From Proteiniphilum sp. (lineage in GTDB: Bacteria > Bacteroidota > Bacteroidia > Bacteroidales > Dysgonomonadaceae): a stretch of DNA of 7,465 nt. This document shows positions 1 to 6,414 of this stretch, one piece after another. The notes below the pieces were generated by a model. That model saw only the letters and a program-made list of their open reading frames with translations, was not told where the DNA came from and made no database searches. The stretch spans positions 1 through 7,465 of the forward strand of contig JAAYFB010000254.1 of assembly GCA_012728465.1 (NCBI GenBank), written 5' to 3'. The translations under genes and the position numbers were made by a program. How positions within the stretch are numbered: the first letter of the stretch is position 1; every line of letters begins with the position of its first letter.

Positions 1-226
1 AATGCCGGTTTGTATCGCTAAGACTCAATATTCATTCTCTGCAGATCCTAAGTGGTATGGTGTGGCAAAAGACTTTAGGTTTAAGATTAATGACATTGTT
101 ATAAATCAAGGATCAGAGTTTATTGTTGCAATTGCAGGAGAAATGATGCGTATGCCTGGACTGCCTGCAGACCCTCAAGCCAAGCGTATTGATATTGTAA
201 ATGGTGAAGTGGATGGATTAAGCTAA
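1..226 (+). CDS. fhs: Formate--tetrahydrofolate ligase, C-terminal fragment (5' end outside window)
   Basis: This is the last 74 residues of formyltetrahydrofolate synthetase, which joins formate to tetrahydrofolate using ATP to give 10-formyl-THF for one-carbon metabolism in the cytoplasm. The recognisable part is the conserved C-terminal segment: [12 protein letters not shown] near the start, then the [16 protein letters not shown] block, and a short tail ending in a TAA stop at 224-226. The full enzyme is usually about 555 residues, so roughly the last 13% is present. The ATG at base 2 corresponds to an internal residue of the family alignment and is not the true start; the reading frame is open to the window edge. 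The gene converges on the minus-strand peptidase gene, with a hairpin terminator between them. The family call is firm. Whether the catalytic N-terminal part is intact cannot be seen. Confidence 0.93.
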   Translation, partial: MPVCIAKTQYSFSADPKWYGVAKDFRFKINDIVINQGSEFIVAIAGEMMRMPGLPADPQAKRIDIVNGEVDGLS

Positions 227-256
227 TATTCTTCAGTCAGCAATATAGGTGCTTAA

Positions 257-298
257 AAAGCGCAGTTACTACTAAAATAGGTTTTGTAACTGCGCTTT
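257..298. terminator. Hairpin terminator shared by convergent fhs and dcp
   Basis: A perfect 13-bp inverted repeat (257-269 pairing with 286-298, arm AAAGCGCAGTTAC) encloses a 16-nt loop, 30 bp after the fhs stop and 23 bp beyond the dcp stop. Read on the minus strand, the second arm runs into five T (259-255), a fair intrinsic terminator for the five-gene operon. Read on the plus strand, the arm ends in TTT followed by T-rich but interrupted sequence, so termination of fhs should be weaker. The loop could fold further through AAAA (274-277) with TTTT (282-285). The position between convergent genes supports a bidirectional role. Confidence 0.85.
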
Positions 299-321
299 AC
301 TATTGTTGTATGTCAATATTA

Positions 322-2415
322 CTACTTCACTCCATTTCTTTCAAGTAATGCATTTATAGTAGCATCTTGTCCTCTAAACTTTTTATATAGTACCATTGGG
401 TCTTCAGTATTTCCTTTCTCCAAAATGTTTTCTCTGAATGATTTTGCAGTCTCTTTATCGAACAAGCCGTTTTTCATGAATAGAGAGAAAGCATCTGCAT
501 CTAGTACTTCAGCCCATTTGTAACTGTAATATCCAGCAGCATATCCTCCGGCAAATATGTGTGAGAAAGATGTTGACATTGCAGTACTTTCTGGCACTGG
601 TAGAAGCTTAACTCTCTCCATTGCAGATCGCTCAAATTCACGTACATCACCAGAAAACTCATCAGTAAGTGTATGCCAAGTCATGTCTAAGTATCCAAAT
701 GATAACTGACGTAAGCACATGTAACCTGTATTGTAGTTAGCTGCATCAATAATTTTTTGTACTAGATCTGCAGGCATCTTCTCACCCGTTTCGTAGTGAA
801 AAGCAAACTTGTCAAGGTATTCTTTTTCAACTAGCCAGTTCTCCATAATTTGAGATGGTAGTTCCACAAAGTCTCTATAAACACTTGTGCCAGATAATGA
901 TTCGTATGTAGCTTTGGCTAGCATACCATGTAATGCGTGACCAAATTCGTGAAGGAATGTTTCCACTTCGTCAAAAGTTAATAGTGCAGGTTTGGTGTCC
1001 GTGGGGCGAGTAAAGTTCATTACAATTGATATGTGTGGACGACTATCAATTCCATCTTTTACATATTGATCTTTATATGAAGTCATCCAAGCACCTGCAC
1101 GTTTGCCGTCTCTTGGGTGGAAGTCGGTAAATAGAATAGCAAGAAAATCACCATTAGAGTCATTAACCTCAAATGCTTCTACTTCGGGGTGATATACAGG
1201 TATGTTACTGTTCTTTTTAAATGTAATTCCAAAAAGATCTGTAGCTAGACCGAATACTCCTTTTTTTACATTTTCTAATTCAAAATATGGACGAGTCATT
1301 TCGTCATTCAAGTCAAACTTTTCGTCTTTTAGTTTGTCGGAGTAATAGCTCCAATCCCAAGGCTGTATTTCAATATCCTTCCCCTCCAAATTTCGAGCAA
1401 AAGTTGCTACATCTTTTACCTCTTGGTGAGCCGTTACACTATATGCCTCAGCTAGATTATTAAGTAAATCATATACTGCATCTTTATCCTTTGCCATTCT
1501 ATTTTTTAGTACATAATCTGCATAAGAATTGTATCCTAATAGTTTGGCTATTTGTAAACGAGTGTTGACAATTTTAGTGATGTTTTCTTGATTATCAAAC
1601 TCGCCACCCATTACTGATTTAGTGTTGTATGCCATGTATAGTTTTTCACGTAGATCTCTATTGTTTGAGTATTTCATAAACCCTAAGTAACTAGGTGCTG
1701 ACAAATCGAATAACCATCCTTTTTTTTCTTTAGCCTTTGCTTTGGCTACAGCTGCTTCCAGGACACTTTCGGGGAGTCCAGTGAGTTCATCTTTATTGGT
1801 TATCAACATTTCGAATTTGTTGGTTTCTTTCAAGTTGTTTTGTCCAAACTCAAGAGTTGCTTTGCTAAGATCCATCGATAGTTGACGATAAATATCTTTG
1901 TCAGAATCCGAAAGTGTAGCACCGCTATTTTCAAATTGCTCATAGTACTTTTCTACAAGTCTTATTTGCTCATTATTAAGGCCAGAATTATTTCTTACAT
2001 CATACACTGACTTTATTTTGTTAAACAGCTTTTCATTCAAGTTAATATTATTGCTATGCTCAGATAGCTTGGGACTTAAGCGTTGAGAAATCAACATCAT
2101 CTCATCATTGCTCTCAGCACTCGAAAGATTGAAGAATACGCTTGCAACTCGGTTCATCATCCCTCCTGAATGTTCCATTGCTACAATTGTGTTTTCGAAA
2201 GTTGGATGCTCTGTATTTGCAATAATTGCATCAATTTCCAGCTTATGTTGATTTATTGCTTCATCGAATGCTGGTTCATAATGTTCTATTTTAATTTTAT
2301 CGAATGAAGGTGTGCCAAATTCTGTATCGAATGGCTTAAAGAATGGGTTTTCGTCCGCCATTAATGCGGTAGATAATACTGTCATAATAAGTAATAAGTA
2401 AAATGTTTTTTTCAT
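322..2415 (-). CDS. dcp: M3-family peptidyl-dipeptidase Dcp, exported
   Basis: Zinc metallopeptidase of the M3 (thimet oligopeptidase) family, Dcp type, which removes dipeptides from the C-terminus of short peptides. The 697-residue length is typical. The zinc site is complete: H489-E490-F491-G492-H493 gives two His ligands and the catalytic Glu, and E518 in FVELPSQ, 29 residues after the first His as in neurolysin, is the third ligand. The Dcp-like LSGT segment (507-510) lies between them. The substrate-binding glycine/tyrosine loop HIFAGGYAAGYY is at 619-630. Residues 1-20 form a signal peptide (MKKT, hydrophobic stretch, ALMA before D21), so the enzyme is probably periplasmic. Helical N-terminal sequence makes up about residues 25-470. 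It is the last gene of the operon, 25 bp after sufE, and its A/T-rich leader has no Shine-Dalgarno motif. An A8 run lies within the coding sequence (1720-1727) but the frame is intact. Dcp is favoured over oligopeptidase A because of motif wording and export. Confidence 0.93.
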   Translation of the reverse strand: MKKTFYLLLIMTVLSTALMADENPFFKPFDTEFGTPSFDKIKIEHYEPAFDEAINQHKLEIDAIIANTEHPTFENTIVAMEHSGGMMNRVASVFFNLSSAESNDEMMLISQRLSPKLSEHSNNINLNEKLFNKIKSVYDVRNNSGLNNEQIRLVEKYYEQFENSGATLSDSDKDIYRQLSMDLSKATLEFGQNNLKETNKFEMLITNKDELTGLPESVLEAAVAKAKAKEKKGWLFDLSAPSYLGFMKYSNNRDLREKLYMAYNTKSVMGGEFDNQENITKIVNTRLQIAKLLGYNSYADYVLKNRMAKDKDAVYDLLNNLAEAYSVTAHQEVKDVATFARNLEGKDIEIQPWDWSYYSDKLKDEKFDLNDEMTRPYFELENVKKGVFGLATDLFGITFKKNSNIPVYHPEVEAFEVNDSNGDFLAILFTDFHPRDGKRAGAWMTSYKDQYVKDGIDSRPHISIVMNFTRPTDTKPALLTFDEVETFLHEFGHALHGMLAKATYESLSGTSVYRDFVELPSQIMENWLVEKEYLDKFAFHYETGEKMPADLVQKIIDAANYNTGYMCLRQLSFGYLDMTWHTLTDEFSGDVREFERSAMERVKLLPVPESTAMSTSFSHIFAGGYAAGYYSYKWAEVLDADAFSLFMKNGLFDKETAKSFRENILEKGNTEDPMVLYKKFRGQDATINALLERNGVK

Positions 2416-2440
2416 TATAAATTATTTTTGGTTTATTAAT

Positions 2441-2869
2441 TTATACTTTCGTCTCTTTGGCTTTATATGCCATTGCGTAAAACCTGATTTGTTTAACTAC
2501 TGATAGTAGTCCATTTGATCTTGTTGGAGATAAGTGCTCTGTGAGACCTATTTCTTTCATAAAGCGTAAGTCAGACTTTAATATTTCGTCATAAGTTCGA
2601 TTATTGAATACTCTCAATACTAAAGCTAAAAGACCTTTTACAATTAATGCATCACTTTCCGCCTTGAATTGTAGTTTGCCATCAACATAATCGGTCTGCA
2701 ACCACACTCTACTTTGGCATCCCTTTATTATGTTTTCAGGTGTTTTATACTTTTCTTCAAACTCAGGAAGCGTATTTCCTTGTTCAATAATATATGCATA
2801 TTTATCCATCCAGTCGCTAAATATGCTGAATTCATCTATTATCTCTTGTTCGATTTGATCTATAGTCAT
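2441..2869 (-). CDS. sufE: SufE-like cysteine desulfuration protein
   Basis: SufE accepts persulfide sulfur from the cysteine desulfurase SufS and passes it to the Suf Fe-S cluster scaffold in the cytoplasm. The 142-residue product covers the whole family length (E. coli SufE has 138). The active-site cysteine is C51 in the IIKGCQSRVWL motif, at the same position as in E. coli. The following FKAESDALIVKGLLALVL stretch is the second conserved block, and LSPTRSNGL, near residue 115, is the third. There is no signal peptide or membrane segment. The gene lies 34 bp after the cyclase gene and 25 bp before dcp. Its leader carries A7 then GAG directly against the ATG, too close to act as a normal Shine-Dalgarno site. 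No sufS, sufB, sufC or sufD is present in the window. The related CsdE is an alternative name, but a lone SufE is the usual case in this phylum. Confidence 0.92.
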   Translation of the reverse strand: MTIDQIEQEIIDEFSIFSDWMDKYAYIIEQGNTLPEFEEKYKTPENIIKGCQSRVWLQTDYVDGKLQFKAESDALIVKGLLALVLRVFNNRTYDEILKSDLRFMKEIGLTEHLSPTRSNGLLSVVKQIRFYAMAYKAKETKV

Positions 2870-2903
2870 CTCTTTTTTTAAATTGTATGTTGTATTTGAA
2901 TTA

Positions 2904-3914
2904 TTATTTTTCTTTGTAAATAACCTCCATTACTGTTTGTCCAGCCGCTCGAAGTGTCTCCTTACTTATGTTTCTGATATCATCATTGTGCGTGTGCCAA
3001 TGTGATGCAAACCCTGTACTGCTATTCTTTAGATTGATTATATCAACGCAAGGTATATTCATATTCTCAATAATTGGAACGTGATCATCAGTGATATATC
3101 CACCGTTCTTCTGTACGAAATATTGGCTATAGCCAAGATTTGCAGCAGTGCTCCAAATTTTTGAAACTAATTGCGATGCATATTGCATAGAGTATCCTTC
3201 GTGCATAAAAGTTGCATTTGCTGCTCCCACCATGTCGAGTAGAATGCCATACTCTGCTTTGTAGTTTTCGATATGTTGTTGTTCAGACCAATATCTAGAT
3301 CCTACACACCACCAATCTCCAGGAATGTAGTTTGTCTCGAAGTTGGGTTGTCCCCAATCTTCCAAATCAAATAGCATTATATCAATACCAATCTCAGTAT
3401 TATTATTTTGTAATTGTCGTGCTATCTCTAGTAATACTCCCACACCACTTGCGCCATCATCTGCACTTATTATTGGTTTGTTTTGCTGTTCTCTATCACT
3501 TTCCTCATCAGCATATGGTCTGCTATCCCAATGCGCAAATAACATTACTCTTTTTTCTTTTTGAGGTTGGTGGCTTGCTATAATGTTTCTTATTTCAATT
3601 TCTTGACCTTCAATGTGAATTACATTTGCTTTTTGCTCTATCACTTCTGTACCAAATGCTTTTAACTTAGATGCAAGCCAATTTCCACACTCTACATGTT
3701 TTTGTGTTCCTGGAACACGAGGACCAAAGCTTAATTGCTTTTCAATATAAGAATATGCACTATCAGCATTGAACATTGGAGATACCATTTTGTATTCATT
3801 TGAATATGTAGATGAATTTGCAGTTTTTGCTGACTGGCACGAATTGCAAGAAACAGATAGTAAAATGCCCATGATAGCAATGAGCGATGCAATAAACTTC
3901 GATTTTTTGTTCAT
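2904..3914 (-). CDS. Type II glutaminyl-peptide cyclotransferase (M28 fold), probable lipoprotein
   Basis: This enzyme converts N-terminal glutamine of proteins to pyroglutamate. It has the zinc-aminopeptidase (M28) fold but the single-zinc pattern of animal-type glutaminyl cyclases. Matching motifs by eye to human QC, the zinc ligands are D153 (in SADDGASG), D186 (in LFDLEDWG) and H278 (in TDDHVPI), with E185 as the catalytic acid/base; an aspartate stands where human QC has its Glu ligand. FAHWDSRP (126-133) and GSRYW (205-209) are further family landmarks. The N-terminus is basic then hydrophobic (residues 3-22) and runs into VSCNSC, so it is probably a signal peptide with lipid attachment at C23, although the residue at -3 is Ser, not the usual Leu, and C26 is a rival. 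The start codon overlaps the antiporter stop by one base (TAATG). Other M28 aminopeptidases are less likely, because the second-zinc ligand set is not evident. Bacteroidetes proteins of this type are known cyclases. Confidence 0.87.
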   Translation of the reverse strand: MNKKSKFIASLIAIMGILLSVSCNSCQSAKTANSSTYSNEYKMVSPMFNADSAYSYIEKQLSFGPRVPGTQKHVECGNWLASKLKAFGTEVIEQKANVIHIEGQEIEIRNIIASHQPQKEKRVMLFAHWDSRPYADEESDREQQNKPIISADDGASGVGVLLEIARQLQNNNTEIGIDIMLFDLEDWGQPNFETNYIPGDWWCVGSRYWSEQQHIENYKAEYGILLDMVGAANATFMHEGYSMQYASQLVSKIWSTAANLGYSQYFVQKNGGYITDDHVPIIENMNIPCVDIINLKNSSTGFASHWHTHNDDIRNISKETLRAAGQTVMEVIYKEK

Positions 3915-3916
3915 TA
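3912..3916 (-). promoter_or_regulatory. TAATG stop-start overlap (translational coupling)
   Basis: Read on the minus strand, the TAA stop of the antiporter and the ATG of the glutaminyl cyclase share one base. No Shine-Dalgarno motif precedes the ATG, so reinitiation by ribosomes finishing the antiporter is a plausible route to cyclase synthesis. The overlap is seen directly; coupling is inferred. Confidence 0.6.
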
Positions 3917-5428
3917 CTTATTCTTTTGGTACGTAAATTCTGAAATACCTAGGTTTTTGTAAGTCTCTTTAAGAGCTGCTTCGTCGTCTGAAATAACTAA
4001 TAGCTTATCATCAATGTGGAGTTCGGTTTGTCCAGTTGGTACAAAAAACTTATCTCCTCTTTTTACCATAACTGCTAGAGTATTGTCTGGAAGTGACATT
4101 TCCATAAGATTTCTACCATGATTCAATGTCTCGGCAGTTATAATTATTTCAGTCATAGCAGATTTTATTTCTTCAGCAAACTCTACATCAAAGTCCTGAA
4201 AACTTTTGTATTTGTTTGGTTTTTCTGCAAGTCCAAGCCACTTAGCTACAATAGGAAGTGTGGTGCCTTGAAATAATAACGAAACAATAGTAATTACAAA
4301 CACTATATTAAAAATAGTTCTGGCACCAGGTACGTCGGCGGCTAATGGTAATATCGCAAATATTATAGGCACTGCACCCCTTAACCCCACCCACGATACA
4401 TATAGTTTGTCTTTGATAGCAATTTTTCTAAACGGAACTAAGCATAAAAAAACTGTAAGTGGCCTAGCGACAAAAATCATAAATAATGAAATAATAACTC
4501 CAGGCACAAGAACGGGTACAAGTTCGGAAGGATTAACCAAAAGCCCTAATGTTAAGAATAATAGTATCTGGCTCATCCACGCAAAACCGTCCATAAAGCT
4601 CATAGATGTGCGTTTGTGTGCAAATCGAGAATTTCCAATAACTAAACCTGCAATATAAACAGCTAAGTAGCCGTTTCCTTTCAAATAGTATGTAGCGGAA
4701 AAAATGAATACCCCCATTATCAATAAAAGAACAGGGTATAGTGATATGTTGTCCATCTTTATTTTGTTGATTATAAAGACTGCAACTTTTCCTAATGAAA
4801 AACCTAATATTGTGCCTACAACCAGTTGAATTATTATTGTGAGTGCTACCATCAAGTAGTTTGGATTGTTCCCTGAATTGATGATACTAATTAAAGTAAT
4901 AGTTAGCATATACGCCATTGGATCATTACTTCCACTCTCTAACTCTAGCATTGGTCTAAGATTGTTTTTTAGCGCTAATCCTTTTGATCTAAGGATACCA
5001 AATACCGATGCAGAGTCCGTTGATGAAACAGTAGAGGCTAATAACATTGCTGTAAGGAAGCCGATACCTAAACCCATATATACTTTTGCTGATAGCCACC
5101 AAACAAATATTCCTGTAAATAGGGCAGTGAGCATTACGCCTAGCGTAGCTAGAATCACACCTTTTCTCAATATAGGTCTTATCTCATTAAATTTAGTGTC
5201 AAGACCGCCGGAGAATAAAATTAAGCTAAGAGAGATTGTACCTATAGCTTGTGCTACTTGTATGTTTTCAAATTTGAGTCCAAAGCCATCACCTCCAAAT
5301 ACCATTCCTACGATAAGAAATAGCAAAAGGACTGGAACCCCAAATTTATGTCCAGCTTTGCCTACTATCATACTGATGAAGAATAAGAAAGAGCCGATAA
5401 GTAATATAAGTTCGGTAGATATTTCCAT
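3914..5428 (-). CDS. CPA1-type K+/H+ antiporter with C-terminal RCK_C domain (NhaP2/CvrA-like)
   Basis: Inner-membrane cation/proton exchanger of the CPA1 family, closest in layout to NhaP2/CvrA potassium/proton antiporters that expel cytoplasmic K+ (or Na+) for H+. Residues 5-400 hold about twelve hydrophobic segments. The ion-site motifs are present: SSTDSASVFG at 135-144 with D138, and LELESGSNDP at 161-170 with the N168-D169 pair typical of electroneutral CPA1 members. WVGLRGAVPI (346-355) is another family signature. After the last membrane segment, residues about 420-493 form an RCK_C (TrkA-C) regulatory domain, including LPDNTLAVMVKRG and LHIDDKLLVIS. E. coli CvrA is longer (about 578 residues) and carries an additional C-terminal CorC_HlyC domain that is absent here. 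The gene starts 6 bp after the ldcA stop and overlaps the next gene by 1 bp. Substrate preference (K+ or Na+) cannot be settled from sequence. Confidence 0.9.
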   Translation of the reverse strand: MEISTELILLIGSFLFFISMIVGKAGHKFGVPVLLLFLIVGMVFGGDGFGLKFENIQVAQAIGTISLSLILFSGGLDTKFNEIRPILRKGVILATLGVMLTALFTGIFVWWLSAKVYMGLGIGFLTAMLLASTVSSTDSASVFGILRSKGLALKNNLRPMLELESGSNDPMAYMLTITLISIINSGNNPNYLMVALTIIIQLVVGTILGFSLGKVAVFIINKIKMDNISLYPVLLLIMGVFIFSATYYLKGNGYLAVYIAGLVIGNSRFAHKRTSMSFMDGFAWMSQILLFLTLGLLVNPSELVPVLVPGVIISLFMIFVARPLTVFLCLVPFRKIAIKDKLYVSWVGLRGAVPIIFAILPLAADVPGARTIFNIVFVITIVSLLFQGTTLPIVAKWLGLAEKPNKYKSFQDFDVEFAEEIKSAMTEIIITAETLNHGRNLMEMSLPDNTLAVMVKRGDKFFVPTGQTELHIDDKLLVISDDEAALKETYKNLGISEFTYQKNK

Positions 5429-5434
5429 AAGTGA

Positions 5435-6349
5435 TTAATATAGTTTTTGTTTGAAATTAATATTATTGTTAGTTACCGATAATATTGCCTCTTTTCCAGT
5501 GACAAGTGGATAGTTTTTTGTTACATGTCCTACAGGAAAGTTAAAGCATATCGGAAAGCTATACTCGCGAAGAGTGTTTGCTATGGTTTCGCGAAGAGGA
5601 TAATACATATTAGGGTCCTCTTCGTATTCTGTAAATATGCCAACTATAAGCCCTGATATTTTGTCAAACATCCCAGAAAGCTTAAGTTGGTTAATAAATC
5701 TATCTATTTTGTAGGGAGGCTCTCCAATATCTTCGATAAATAGGATGCCATTTTTTGGTGCATAAAATAGTTTAGTTCCTAATAATCCACACATGACAGC
5801 TAGGTTGCCACCAAAAAGCACTCCTTTTGCCTCTCCATTTTTGTTAATAGAGTAGTTATCATTAACAGTAATTTGATAGTGAATGTTTTCACCAAATAGA
5901 ATTGATTTTGTAGATATTACAGAGGGATCGTTGATCCCCTCTTCAGAAAAGTGTTTAGCCATTGGTCCATGAATAGACATGATGCCGTTCTTTTGAAGTG
6001 CCGAGTGAAGTGCTGTAATATCGCTATAGCCTATTATCCATTTTGGGTATCGCTTTAGGCCTACAAAATCTACTTTATTTAAGAGATGTATTGCCCCATA
6101 TCCACCACGGGAGCAAAGTATCATTTTGATATCCTTGTCATTGAGTGCTTGTTGTAAGTCAGAAGCTCTATCTTCTACTGTTCCGCTAAACCTACCTGCT
6201 TTAGTCAAGGCATTGTCAGATATTGCTACATCTAGTCCCCAATCACTAAGGATTGATGCAGTATTATATACAAGCAAACTGTCTATGTTCCCAGCTGGCG
6301 AAACTATAATTGCTTTATCATTTAGCTTAAGTTTGGGTGGTTGTATCAT
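5435..6349 (-). CDS. ldcA: LD-carboxypeptidase, S66 family (peptidoglycan recycling)
   Basis: Serine peptidase that removes the terminal D-alanine from muropeptide tetrapeptides at an L,D bond, a cytoplasmic step that lets tripeptides re-enter wall synthesis. The 304-residue length equals that of E. coli LdcA. The S66 catalytic triad can be placed: S109 in GYSDIT (107-112), E206 in FIEDIGEPPY (204-213) and H275 in FPVGHVTKNYPL (271-282). The conserved early SRGGYG (80-85) and HGPM (127-130) blocks are also present. The start gives PKLKLNDKAIIVSPAG, which matches the usual N-terminus, with no signal peptide. It is the first gene of a five-gene minus-strand run; the ATG lies 18 nt beyond the U-tract of the gyrB terminator and has no Shine-Dalgarno motif. 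The MccF-type microcin-immunity branch of S66 is an alternative, but the pairing with a K+/H+ antiporter and the length favour LdcA. Confidence 0.92.
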   Translation of the reverse strand: MIQPPKLKLNDKAIIVSPAGNIDSLLVYNTASILSDWGLDVAISDNALTKAGRFSGTVEDRASDLQQALNDKDIKMILCSRGGYGAIHLLNKVDFVGLKRYPKWIIGYSDITALHSALQKNGIMSIHGPMAKHFSEEGINDPSVISTKSILFGENIHYQITVNDNYSINKNGEAKGVLFGGNLAVMCGLLGTKLFYAPKNGILFIEDIGEPPYKIDRFINQLKLSGMFDKISGLIVGIFTEYEEDPNMYYPLRETIANTLREYSFPICFNFPVGHVTKNYPLVTGKEAILSVTNNNINFKQKLY

Positions 6350-6367
6350 TTAAGTATAAATTAAAGC

Positions 6368-6402
6368 AAAAAAATACAGAGTGATTATTGCATCACTCTG
6401 TA
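6368..6402 (-). terminator. Intrinsic terminator downstream of gyrB
   Basis: An 11-bp perfect inverted repeat (6375-6385 with 6392-6402, arm TACAGAGTGAT) closes a 6-nt loop and, on the minus strand, is followed directly by seven T (6374-6368). It begins 12 bp after the gyrB stop. This is a textbook rho-independent terminator on the minus strand; the plus strand has no T-run after the stem. It leaves only 18 nt before the ldcA ATG, so any ldcA promoter must overlap it or lie in the end of gyrB. Confidence 0.9.
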
Positions 6403-6414
6403 AAAATTGTTTGG

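Noticed and set aside
2870..2885. A-rich AAAGAG string before sufE as a ribosome binding site
   Set aside because: It abuts the ATG with no spacer, so it cannot act as a normal Shine-Dalgarno sequence; A-rich leaders are typical of this phylum.
3332..3583. Overlapping plus-strand open frames opposite the glutaminyl cyclase gene
   Set aside because: Both are antisense to catalytic motifs of a conserved enzyme and read as low-complexity His/Leu/Tyr or Ser-rich peptides without family features.
4866..5438. Long open frame (190 codons) on the plus strand opposite the antiporter gene
   Set aside because: It is exactly antisense to a clearly conserved membrane protein, has no recognisable motif, and its composition is what reverse-reading of hydrophobic codons yields. 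No leader or operon context supports it.
6126..6353. Plus-strand open frames opposite ldcA and gyrB (also 6452-6724 and 7073-7261)
   Set aside because: They are shadows of conserved coding sequence on the other strand, with no independent start signals or recognisable products.
6350..6367. Possible promoter for ldcA (TTTG then TATACTT in the AT-rich leader)
   Set aside because: The elements are not at the spacing of the known Bacteroidetes consensus, and the -7 position would fall too near or inside the coding sequence. A/T-rich sequence gives such matches by chance.
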